Assembly (NCBI GenBank): GCA_033439765.1
Contig: JAULSN010000002.1
Span: 7,006,001-7,070,000, forward strand
Direction: 5' to 3'
Length of the DNA stretch: 64,000 nt
Source: Lasiosphaeria ovina
Lineage: Eukaryota > Ascomycota > Sordariomycetes > Sordariales > Lasiosphaeriaceae
Shown: one piece after another, positions 22,076 to 31,311 of the stretch
Layout of the letters: the number at the start of each line of letters is the position of its first letter
How positions within the stretch are numbered: the stretch's first letter is position 1
Translations under genes and position numbers: made by a program
Notes under the pieces: generated by a model
The model's input: the letters and a program-made list of their open reading frames with translations, nothing else
The model's database searches: none
Told to the model about the DNA's origin: nothing

Positions 22076-22212
22076 ACCTAATATTTAATGTTAGAATACC
22101 TGTAATTACAATACTCGATCGCGCCACACACACTCGGGCCTACCATTGTCACTACCTAGATAGGTAGGTAGGTATAAATGAGAGGCTGAAAATGGCCAAA
22201 CAAGTTCACATA

Positions 22213-23042
22213 TCATAAAAAGCCGCCCTTGAATCCATGCGGTTTTTGCAATATTTGCTTGACTGCCAAAAGGTCAGTTCGACAAGTTCCCATCACGCAC
22301 GCCCAATATGGAGACACGTACCCTCCTTCCAGGTGAGCTTCTCGCGCGTGTTCACCGAGTGCAGATGCCACAGCCAGAGACACCACAGCGCGACGAGGCC
22401 GTCGAGGGTGCGGCGGGGCAGCGGCACGGCTACGAGCAGCTTGTGCTGGCCGCCGTCGCTCTTGCTGTCCTGGGTGGCAACGACGTTGCCATCGACATTA
22501 ATCCACTCGATCAGGCCGTGGCGCTTTTCCTTGATGGTGAACAGGTGGGCCGGCGCTGCACTGCTCCTGCCGCTGCCGCCGCTGCTGCTGCCGTTCCTGT
22601 CGGGGACGATGGGCACGGCGCGGTGGCCCGTGTGGGGGAACGAGCTCTTGCGGATGCCGACCTCGCCCAGGCCCTTGCGCGTCGTCGGGTGTAGCTTGCC
22701 CAGGAAGTCCAGCACCAGCCACGGCTGCAGGTGCGTCAGATTGTACAGCTGTTTGCTACGTTTCGTGATGGCGCTGGGCGTGCCGTCGGCTGACGTGCGC
22801 ACGCGGTACGAGAGCCGCTCAAACTCGATGATGGTTGTCGCGGCCCCCTGGGCGTGGATCTGCCGCGACAGCTCGTATAATGGCGTCGAGTTGGCCGTCT
22901 CGGCGTGCACGAACCGGTCATTCAGAATGAAGATTGTGGGTTGCAGAATCTCGTCGGGGTCGTCGCGCTGCTCGCTGTACAGTGGCGGGCCACCCTCGGA
23001 TGGCGGCCGGGCGGGTGTCTCGGGGTCTTGTAGTGTGGCCAT
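22213..23042 (-). CDS. Conserved fungal protein of unknown function (possible tubby-like barrel)
   Basis: Two exons on the minus strand, 22322-23042 and 22213-22262, joined across a 59-nt intron (GG|GTACGT ... TTGGCAG), 256 residues. Without splicing the frame would end early in intron sequence. The protein opens with a Pro-rich stretch, then PTIFILNDRFVHAETANSTPLYELSR, a strand-rich body (FERLSYRVR, KQLYNLTHL, FRAVP-like HRAVPIVPDR) and ends in LDGLVALWCLWLWH. I have seen this pattern in many ascomycete hypothetical proteins; a tubby/LURP-like beta-barrel is my guess from the strand pattern. No transmembrane segment or signal peptide. A ~18-residue Ser/Gly-rich insert (GSSSGGSGRSS) breaks the core. 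Confidence 0.75.
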
Positions 23043-23688
23043 TGACGATGACGCCGTGTTTCAAGTTTGATAGTGGTGGAAGGAGTAGTTTGGGATATGG
23101 GACTTGTGACGTGTGTTGTGGAATGGCGGTAGGTACTATACGACTATTACCTTCTGCGCGCCGCAGTGCACTCGCTCCAACGCTCGTAGGTAGGCCGATT
23201 CTTAGGCCGATTTACCCGGCATCACGGGGGGTTGCCGCTTGTGATCGGGTGGTGGGGCCGCCGTGGCGCCAATGGCCAGTCAATCCCCTGCCAGCTCAGA
23301 GTTCAGATGGGCAAGAACGCCAACCAGGCTGCCAGCAGGATTGGCGCTTTACCAATCACAGAAATGCTGCACGGTATCCACTATCGTATCATTAACTGGA
23401 GAAACCCCCTTTTTAACTTCGTGGCCCCAAGCCAATGCTCGCGAAGGGACATTAGCGACTTGATTTAGGTCCTGTAGAACACCAACAACAAACGCCATGG
23501 GCACCAGGAAACGACCACGGGTGAAATGTCTGCCGACAGCTTGTTTCGCCATCAGGCAAGCAGTATGATCTCGGAGCAGGTGTTTATCCTCCATATTAAA
23601 CCCTAGACTTATTTCTAGACTCGAGCTTCGACCCCTCCTCACAACATACGCAGCTGAGTTGGCTACAGACGCATATCGAGAAACTAGC

Positions 23689-24496
23689 ATGAGCAATCAG
23701 GAATCCTCTACGAAGCTACCAGCGGTCGAGAAATCCGCCTCTAAGTATGAATAACCCCTAAACCCCTCTGAAACATAAGCTAATAAGGTTGTGTCTGCCG
23801 CAGGACTCTCACCTTAGGTGTCACCGTAGAGCTCACTATCTCTGTGCCTCTAAATCTCGCCGATGATACCATCGTTCCTCCTGCTGCTAACGATGCTTGG
23901 AAGAAAGAGACAAAGAAGATTCTCGCGGCCGTCTTGGTACACAAGCTGAAGAGATCTGATATCTGGTCCTCAGTCGAAGGTTTCAGACTCGACAAGACTT
24001 TCGAGCTCGTCAGGGACACGGCCACGCCTCTAAGGCTGATAATCCTGAGGAACTCATGGATGAGTTGACCTACGAGCTTGACGCCGCGGGACTCTCCGAT
24101 AACCAGGGTGAGATAGAGGAGCTGGTGTCTGAGATGCAGAAGCTGCAGCTGCAGTTCTATTTCTTCGACCATCTTAAGCGGGACCCAAACCGTCCATATT
24201 GGCGGGGCGTCCCAGAAACTACAGGGATAGGGCTCGCCAGAGTTGTTGCCGATCCCGAGTGGCTGGAATACTACGTCCGAGAGGCGGAGATGGAACAAAG
24301 AGGACGGCAATAATACAAGGCAGATGAGTCGGGGGATGCAGAGAGCGAACAGCAGACGGAGGTTGGATGTCGGGGAGCGGGAGACGTGCAAGGAGAGCAA
24401 GCCGAGCATACTGGTAAGGATAGCCAGGAAGACCACAAAGAGGAGGGAGATAAAGCAGCAGATGGAGAGCAATCCGAGCATAAGCCGTCTGAGTAA
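23689..24496 (+). pseudogene. Broken gene with intron, frameshift and in-frame stop; unknown family
   Basis: ATG 23689 opens a 19-codon exon. A good intron follows (AA|GTATGA ... CTAAT ... CCGCAG, ending near 23803) and restores frame into TLTLGVTVELTISVP. Around 24020-24050 the reading passes to another frame (continuing ELMDELTYELDAAGLSDNQG), with no usable splice site to explain it. That frame meets TAA at 24311-24313 but stays open for 60 more codons as a Glu/Asp/Gln-rich acidic tail ending at 24496. One indel and one nonsense change therefore separate it from a continuous ~250-residue protein. Family not recognised. Confidence 0.6.
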
Positions 24497-25255
24497 AGGA
24501 AGGAGAGCAAGTCTAAAGCTTGCACGAGCATCAAGAGGAGTGTGATAACCTTGAACGTTGGGTTTCGGACTTTTAGCTCTATAGATTCTTTATTTTCCAT
24601 TTCGATAAGACTTCTTCACATATCGGGTTGAGGTTACTTAGACTATACGGTGGCGAAATTTGCATTCTCGGAGGTCTAATTAACTCAGCTCTTTTAGAGC
24701 TTGCTCAGCCTATCCTGTCAAACCCCACGTTTACTTTCCACAGGGCTTTGTTCGTTATCCCCTCTAAGCTCAGTCTAATGCCATTCTTCTTTGTTGTACA
24801 CGTAGCTTCAAGAGGTCCTAAATAATTGGGGCTAGTTCTTCGTGGCCCAACGATGAACAAGTTATAAAATGGCCAAAATTTCCAACACTACTGATTCCTT
24901 TGAAGTACAGCAATATTGAAGGAAGTTGGTCTAATAAGCGTCAAGGTTCTTTCTTGGAGAACGTTGAACTAAATATCGCCACTCTTAAAGTTCTTTATCC
25001 CCAGAGCATGCAAAACTCCATGCGCCAAGCCCCTTTTAGCCTCAACAATTGTTACATAATGAAAGGCTTTATGCTTCTCTCTACGTAGGATCCTGTTTTC
25101 TGACAACTGTCTAGTTAGGAAATCTGGCAAACCTCGTATTTAAAGGACGACTCGTTCTAGTTTAATTAGACTTATTCTCCATCGCTCGAGAGTTTTCGAA
25201 CCATTAGGGAATAGTTTACACTTTTCATTCACAGACAGAGGCCTTGTTTTTCAAG
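24497..25255. other. AT-rich spacer upstream of the ZIP gene
   Basis: No gene supported. It is AT-rich with many stops; the last 100 bases are the likely ZIP leader. Confidence 0.5.
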
Positions 25256-26236
25256 ATGTCAGGATCTGCGGCTCAGGCCGTCCCGACTATTGCCAACTTG
25301 GACACGGACAATGTTCGTGACATTATCTGCTACATGAACTCGCACCGGAACGTCGACACGACTCCTCAAAATGAGGTCGTGCAGTTTGTTGCCATGTTCT
25401 TCTTCATCATCCTGTCTACTCTGTCCTTCGCCTTCCCCATAATTCCCCCGGCCAAGTTCCCTTTTAAGATCCCCGGTCATATTTATGACTTCTTCCGCTA
25501 CTTTGGCGGCGGTGTTCTGATTGCCACGGCTTTCGTTCACCTGCTGGACTCGGCTTACGAGTCGATTGGTCCGAACACCTGTGTCGGCATGTCGTATGGC
25601 TGGGCTGAGTTCTCTTGGCCTCCGGCTATTGCCATGACTTCGGCTCTGCTCTTCTTCATGTTCGAGGTTTCTACTGAGCTCTGGGCTAAGGCTGTTACTC
25701 CAACTGATGCTGAGAAGGCTCAGTACACTGTCTCATCGACTACTCGGGCTTTGTGGGCTCAGCTCACATCGTTCCTGGTCTTTGAGATTGCTGTTATCAT
25801 GCACGCAGTCGTCATTGGACTGAACATGAGCACTGTTTCGGAGAGGTCGATGATGTACTTTGCATTCGTCTTCTTCACCATCTTCGAGGGGCTCAGCCTT
25901 GGGGCTCGGTTTCATACCGTCCAACTCCCCAAGAGCATGGCTTGGGCTTGGATCCCTTGGGTTCTGTGCCTTTTCTACAGCTTTGCTACCCCCATCGCCA
26001 TGACTGTTGGGATCGCTCAGGGTTACGACCGCCATGCTTTTCATCCCTCAGTCGCCTCGGGTGTGCTTGACTCTATCTCTGCCGGCATCATGCTCTATGT
26101 GAGCTTTGTTGATGTTCTTGCTAGAGACTTCATGTTCAACACTGATCGCCCCCGCAGCCCTCTAGGTCTTAGCCTTATGTTTGGGGATTTGTTCATGGGT
26201 GCGATTCTCATGGCAATCATGGGTAAGTGGAAGTAA
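25256..26236 (+). CDS. ZIP-family metal transporter (zinc/iron permease), divergent TM5
   Basis: Single exon, 326 residues, start ATG 25256. ZIP proteins move Zn2+ or Fe2+ into the cytosol through eight membrane helices. Hydrophobic segments occur near residues 44-65, 80-102, 123-145, 172-196, 203-225, 232-252, 265-290 and 300-322. The family helices FFRYFGGGVLIATAFVHLL, FEIAVIMHAVVIGLNMS (TM4 with His) and FVFFTIFEGLSLGARF (TM5 with Glu) are recognisable. In TM5 the usual H-x-x-x-E-G histidine is phenylalanine, removing a metal ligand. The His-rich cytosolic loop between TM3 and TM4 is short and has no His cluster. Codon choice (many GCT, TCG, CGG, T-ending codons) differs from the GC-ending style of nearby genes. 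Confidence 0.88.
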   Translation: MSGSAAQAVPTIANLDTDNVRDIICYMNSHRNVDTTPQNEVVQFVAMFFFIILSTLSFAFPIIPPAKFPFKIPGHIYDFFRYFGGGVLIATAFVHLLDSAYESIGPNTCVGMSYGWAEFSWPPAIAMTSALLFFMFEVSTELWAKAVTPTDAEKAQYTVSSTTRALWAQLTSFLVFEIAVIMHAVVIGLNMSTVSERSMMYFAFVFFTIFEGLSLGARFHTVQLPKSMAWAWIPWVLCLFYSFATPIAMTVGIAQGYDRHAFHPSVASGVLDSISAGIMLYVSFVDVLARDFMFNTDRPRSPLGLSLMFGDLFMGAILMAIMGKWK

Positions 26237-26613
26237 CTCACCCGCTTCCAACTACCCTTCCCATGACTCCCCTTCCAGTCCTTACCGAGCTGCTATTTAA
26301 TGTTTTGATATTGGCTTTTCCAATCGCGTAAACACAGACGAGGCCCGTGAGGTTGTTAGAATAATAGAAAAGAAAATACAAAAAAATGTAAAACTTAATT
26401 CCTAGGAAACCGTGCGCTATTAAAAGACCTAAGTGATTGTGAGGCCTCCAATGATGCGATTGGCGGCGAGTTCCCACGTGACGTTGCCCAGAAGCGAATG
26501 TGGCTGAGTTTCAGCTCTGAAGGACGGATGTCGCCGGCGCTTCGCATTCTGACGTTTCACTCTCTCATCAACCGCACCCTGACCAGCAGACGGCCAACCG
26601 TCAAGCTCAAACA
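26237..26613. other. Spacer between ZIP gene and Helo-like gene
   Basis: AT-rich in its middle (26290-26440), probably the ZIP 3' UTR and then the leader of the next gene. Nothing else seen. Confidence 0.5.
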
Positions 26614-27747
26614 ATGGATCCCCTATCCATCTCAACAGCCTGTCTCGCGCTGCTGGGTGGAATCGGCAAGACGACATTCGCAGTGACCGACTTTGTCCGC
26701 GGCTATCGGGCAGCGCGCTCCGACTTGACAGCCCTGACCGGCGAGCTGACCCAGCTCCAGCTGGTACTCGAGCTCATCAAGGACGACACCGCCGTGAGCG
26801 ACGATAAGATCATCCCCACATCGCTTCAGTCGCAGGTCCTGGCCATCATCAAAAACTGCTTTTCTGTCATGGAGAAGGTCGACACGGTACTCGAAAACCA
26901 CAAGGGGACGTCAGGCCCGGTGAAATGGGTCGTCTCTGGAAAGACCGAGGTCAACGGCCTCCTCATGTCGCTCGAGGCGCACCGCGCTTCCCTCAGTCTC
27001 GTCGTCGATTTGGTGTCTCTTGCAGTCTCCAAAGCCGTCAAGCAAGACACGTCGGCAATCAGGGCCCAGGTTACCGACATCAAACAGGACACGAGTTTGA
27101 TCCCCGAGCTCATGGACGAAGTCATGAGACTACGGGCCATCATTGGCGGTGGGGATATCCCCTCTACCTCCCGCGGCCAGAACTTCGTCCTTCAGCAGTA
27201 CCTTGACGGCCTGACCTCGTATGCGGAAACTGTCTGCAACGACATCGAGTGCGATCTGCCAAACGAAAGTCGTTCTGGCGAGTCAAGAACACTGAGCCAC
27301 GAAGATCTGATCTCTTTCTCGGAGCCAAGTATTGCGGGACCGACGCAAGGAGATCCGATCCATTTGCAGGTGCGAGCCAGCCCATCTGCAGCGAGGGGCG
27401 AATGGACGAGCCCAGGAGAGTCCCCGACACCATCTCTGCCAGCTGCCCCTTCTTCAGAACCCACTAGCCCGGCAATCACCGTGGAAAACCCCCTTAGGTC
27501 CGAGGTAGTGTATGTGGACTGTGGCCCGTCACTGTCACCAAAACAGCCGCCTCCTGCTGGTCAGAAAAGCGAGGATTCTTCCTCCGACGTGGCCATTACC
27601 AGGGCCCGAAAAAACGAGCGGACAACAACATTACGCGATATCTTTCACGTGCTTAAACGCATTTCTGCACCTGTAATTCCAAAGAATGTGGTATTATTGA
27701 ATGCTTGTGGTTATGGCTCATGTGGAATATCGTCTCTAATCGTGTAG
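26614..27747 (+). CDS. Stand-alone Helo-like (fungal STAND N-terminal domain) protein
   Basis: Single open frame, 377 residues, ATG 26614. The first ~165 residues match the fungal N-terminal domain of STAND/NLR-type proteins: MDPLSISTACLALLGG, a helix ending in FVRGYRAARSDL, then LTGELTQLQLVLELIKDD and further amphipathic helices. Such Helo-like domains resemble the membrane-acting cell-death domain of HET-S and normally sit in front of a NACHT or NB-ARC switch and repeats. Here no nucleotide-binding domain follows; the rest is Ser/Pro-rich, with a C-terminus (ITRARKNERTTTLRDIF...) that could hide an unrecognised intron. The GGIGKTT string near residue 15 looks like a P-loop but lies inside the predicted helix and lacks the first glycine. 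Role in incompatibility or defence is inference. Confidence 0.75.
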   Translation: MDPLSISTACLALLGGIGKTTFAVTDFVRGYRAARSDLTALTGELTQLQLVLELIKDDTAVSDDKIIPTSLQSQVLAIIKNCFSVMEKVDTVLENHKGTSGPVKWVVSGKTEVNGLLMSLEAHRASLSLVVDLVSLAVSKAVKQDTSAIRAQVTDIKQDTSLIPELMDEVMRLRAIIGGGDIPSTSRGQNFVLQQYLDGLTSYAETVCNDIECDLPNESRSGESRTLSHEDLISFSEPSIAGPTQGDPIHLQVRASPSAARGEWTSPGESPTPSLPAAPSSEPTSPAITVENPLRSEVVYVDCGPSLSPKQPPPAGQKSEDSSSDVAITRARKNERTTTLRDIFHVLKRISAPVIPKNVVLLNACGYGSCGISSLIV

Positions 27748-27949
27748 GCAATCATCCTCCCATGAAGTACCCGCTGATAACAAATTCTCACACCTCCTTT
27801 TAACAACTTGACTCGCAACCAGGAGGATATGCAGCGGGTATTTTACAGAGGTAGGTAGAAATCCAAAGCCGCCAAGGGCACCTCGATGTAACCCTCACTG
27901 ATTTTGGAGATAATGTCTTGCGTTTATATAGGCGATACCGGCTGGCGAC

Positions 27950-28444
27950 ATGTCGCCATCGCAGAAGCCCCTCCAGGTCACGGCCCGGAGGGTGAGGCTT
28001 GCGCTTAACTTTCTTGACGAAGGTACCGACGAATTCCGTCGGCAGTCAGCGGTCATAGATGAGAACTGGACTATGCACACGGCCCCTGATATCGTGCTAT
28101 TATGCTTCTTCGATGGCCCGCACTGGTATCCCGCATCCATGATTATCGATGTGCGTATTTCTTGATATCACCACCGAACCCCTTACCTCATACCCTCCAG
28201 TCAACACGCTCAAACCAAACAAGAAGACTGCTTACTAGGACATGGGTTTTCATAGGAGGTAAAGGGCATCGAGCGAGCCCACCCAAACGTGCCCATCATG
28301 CCCGTGCGCCTCAAATCAGACCTCGGCTGCGAACCAGGGATCGAGATAAACAGGATTACCAGGGTAACTACCATACGCTGCCAATTTCAAGAGAATCAAG
28401 CCACGCAGCTAATCGACTCGTCCCGCCCGCCCACAGAAATTTAG
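27950..28444 (+). CDS. Small hypothetical protein, two exons
   Basis: Exon 27950-28150 (from ATG) and exon 28256-28444 join in phase across a 105-nt intron (GAT|GTGCGT ... TTCATAG), giving 129 residues: SPSQKPLQVTARRVRLALNF near the start, then PDIVLLCFFDGPHWYPASMI, then GIERAHPNVPIMPVRLKSDL. No domain recognised. Open sequence continues in other frames to about 28681, so further exons are possible. Model uncertain. Confidence 0.4.
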
Positions 28445-29436
28445 TGGTATATTAGGTTCCGAGTTGAGATTGCGCGGTCCTGTCAGCACGTGTTCTTCCA
28501 AGTCGGGGTTCGGCGTAGAGAATCTCGCCAATGAGATCAGTGACCGGCTTGCACAGGTGGAAATGAAGAAGGGAAGTAGCCCGGTCGAGGATGGAAGCCG
28601 AGGAACTGAACCGTTCCTCAAAACTAATAAGTTCCCATCGACTTTGGGAGATGATATTTTGGCTCAGAAATGGCCGATCTAGCTATGCGAAAAGGCCTGA
28701 CTTGACTGGTGATGGTCTATTCGAGTTGCAATGTCTTTTCAGTTTAGTTTAATGCTAGCACAGTTGGCCAGGCGTCGGTCCCATATCTGCCTGGCTTAGT
28801 TGGTGGAAAGTCGGACTTCCACCTATTCATCATTCACTGAACTTCAGGTGTGCGCATGGGATTTGTAATGTGTTCGATTCGGCTATACTTCTTTCCCAGC
28901 CGCGGCCTTTGGTTGTGTCAGCCCCGGGCGCGCATGACCAGCCGATTTCCATGGTCTCATTGATGAAACAGCACACTCCTTGGTGTTATGACCTTCGGCT
29001 CTCCCTTCGTGTGACAATTTTGGCATCCGCCCATCCACACACAAGATCCAAAGCCGCCGCGCAGGACTGTGCGTATTTAGACTGCCAGATTCCCAACAAC
29101 TTCGACATCGATTTTATTTCTATAGAAGCTATCAACACAACTGAGAATACAGAACGACACCAAGATTGGCTGCATACCTACCTATATTGCCGGTCTGTCC
29201 CAATTTCAGGATCCCCTCCCCCTTGTCTGTCGCACATACGCCGACACCTGCCGCGATAGGTGACTCCTCTGTACACCGCACGAACTCGACTTGTGGTTTT
29301 CTAGGCTCATTACAACACCAATACCGTAACAACCGTCGTCTTTGCAGGTTCGTGCACTCTCAACCGGATCGTCTCGAGCTCGGTACTCATCAGTCGGTGC
29401 GAGCTAACCTTAATCCTCCCATCACAGAGTCCGGAC
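28445..29436. other. Spacer containing the second copy of a dispersed repeat
   Basis: A 73-codon frame ending at 28681 (SGFGVENLANEISDRLAQ...) looks protein-like but has no supported start. From 28890 to 29150 the region matches 21800-22075. The remainder could be the leader of the hypothetical gene below. Confidence 0.4.
28890..29150 (+). repeat. Dispersed repeat, copy 2 (matches 21800-22075)
   Basis: Carries GCGGCCTTT, GTCTCATTGATGAAACAGCA with GGTGTTATGACC, CCAGATTCCCAACAACTTCG and ATAGAAGCTA in the same order and spacing as copy 1, with scattered substitutions. It is direct with respect to copy 1. Nature unknown; it may be the 5' flank of a duplicated gene. Confidence 0.65.
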
Positions 29437-30391
29437 ATGGCTGTCGAACGGGTTATGTTAGCAGCTATCGACGAGGTGCTGGTTGAGAATTTCAACCGCG
29501 CGCCAGCGAAAGGCACAGCAAAAATAAAGCATATCAGGAGGTGAAATTGGTGGCGCTCCCATTATTATCCAAGATTTCAAGGCTAAATGCCTCCGCCTAT
29601 ACGTGCCAGGCAATGAGGACCTCAGCAAGCAAGGAATAAAGCTCCGAGTCACTTTTCTATGCAGAAAGCGGTTCACCCCGGGCCTGGGCGCAGGTACTGG
29701 GGGTGCTGGAGACAAGGACGAGTTGAATAGCTTTCAGGGCTATCTCCGTGTCATCGAGTTCGCTATCTTAGGGAAAATAGTCTCGCCGGCCTACATGCAA
29801 GCAGTTATCTTATATGTCGACCTAAACAATATCACCGGTGTCTGAACAAAGCCATCTAAAACAGCTCTCGGTTTCTCCCTAGACGGCCAACACCGTTCCA
29901 AGAATCTCGAAGACTACGCGGTGGATCAATCCGGCAAAGCGAAGAACAAGGCCAAGCTGTGCAGGGAGCTCGTGATCCCGGCATACGTGCTCGATCTAGC
30001 ATTTGAGTGCAAGAAAGTGGATCCGTATATTCGCAAAAATATGGCGCCGATCATCAAGCCCCATGTTTCGGACGCGCTGTTCCAATACTTCTCAAAGTGC
30101 GACAAAATTGAGTTGATGAAGGACTTGTCCGATCTAGTCAAAAGTAGCATGGGTCCGGTTGCGGCGTTCGACTTGAGAAGCAGGCTAGGAAAGGAGAATT
30201 TTACCGACGCTTCCGACGCGATTGAGCTCTTCCATCTTCAACTGGAGGTACTGGACATTGCGGTGGCAGCAGTAGCAAAAGCAAAAGCAACAGTACCAGG
30301 AACACCACCAGGCCAACCCAGACGCCATGTCGCAGGTCAACCTGCTGTGGCGAATACTCCGCCTTTCGCACCAGCGAACAGAGGTCCGTGA
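29437..30391 (+). pseudogene. Hypothetical gene with an unexplained frame change near 29535
   Basis: ATG 29437 starts AVERVMLAAIDEVLVENFNR, which stops at about 29543. A second frame opens there (GGAPIIIQDFKAKCLRLYVP...), runs to 29837 and joins in phase over a 45-nt intron (29838-29882, G|GTGTCT ... CCCTAG) to DGQHRSKNLEDYAVDQSG... and ends at 30391 with a Pro-rich tail. No canonical intron bridges the first change of frame, so there is a frameshift, a missed short intron or a wrong start. No domain recognised. Confidence 0.4.
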
Positions 30392-31311
30392 ATACAACAA
30401 ATCCCAAACCATCCCCGGTAAAGCCGAGGACTCCGGGTAAGCAGAGGGGGAGGTAGGAATCTGATGGTTTCTACACGAGGAAGTAAAAGGCGTTGAGCTG
30501 AGGTTTATGGTTGTTTGCATACGCTGTGTGCTTCCCTAAGCTACCAGGCAGGCCGGAAGCTGCGCAAGTAAACGATAGCCCTATCTATAAAACGCTACTG
30601 GCTGCTGGGCGGTCAATGCCAGAATTACCTTTCTTATCTCTTTTTTTGCCTTTTGGAAATAAGCGTCAAATGGGGCTGGCCTCATTGCTGACGTTTGTCA
30701 ACGGCGGGGGAGCCTCAACCCTTGGCAAGGTTTCTCTACTTTGAGAGTTTACCACACCGTGATTTTAGCCTTGACCTTAGCTGCCTCCATGACCCGAAAA
30801 AGAGTGGAAGAAAGGAGGAAGAGGCTCATGGCCACTGGGTAAGTGGAACATTGTCACGCGTCGAAATGATTACCTTTATTGGTTTTTGGACCCTTGGTCA
30901 TAATTCCGCGGAGGATGTGTTTCAAAGACGTCCAAGACACTTATACGTGGAAACCAGTTGACATGATGTGGTTTCGAAGGCGTTCATGACACAGTATATA
31001 CGCGGAAACCTATTAATCCCTGATACTGACTTACAAGGGGACAGTTTCAACTGCCAGGCCGCAACTCGGACCACCAAGCCGCAGACCGGGTCGGGCCGTT
31101 GGTTACGGCCTACCGGGTCGGCACAGGGCTAACGTCAGCTGACAGGGCCTTCAATACGGCCAGCAACTATCAACCGGACTATTGAACAAAGCCGAGTTCT
31201 AGCTGATGGACATTCTCGAATCTGCAGAATATTTCAGAAGCCAATGGGCATCTTCGAAGAAAACGACTGCCAAGAATAATACAGATGACGTTACAGCTTC
31301 CCCTCAACACC
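30392..31311. other. Spacer
   Basis: No supported gene. Two similar ~45-bp segments occur at about 30912-30962 and 30971-31015 (both TTTC.AAG.CGT.CA.GACAC.TATACG.GGAAACC). Downstream, 31040-31140 is GC-rich with CCGGGTCGG repeats. Nature unknown. Confidence 0.45.

Larger units (their letters stand above)
19299..22212. other. AT-rich gene-poor stretch with decayed repeats
   Basis: A ~2.9-kb stretch without an intact gene. The part 20,100-20,570 read on the minus strand has a TATATAAC box and LTR-like organisation; 20,560-21,100 is dense in stops and may be the body of an old retroelement. A hairpin (GATAGCTAGGTACCACC / GGTGGTGACTATC) sits at about 20530-20567. Minus-strand fragments at 21150-21600 could be relics of a small spliced gene (GTACGT donor at about 21427). 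The section 21,800-22,075 matches 28,890-29,150 (listed separately). A TAGG-type microsatellite lies at 22158-22174. Confidence 0.45.

Noticed and set aside
26650..26680. GGIGKTT as a Walker A motif in the Helo-like protein
   Set aside because: The first glycine of GxxxxGK[ST] is absent and the string lies in helix 1 of the Helo-like domain; no Walker B or NB-ARC follows.
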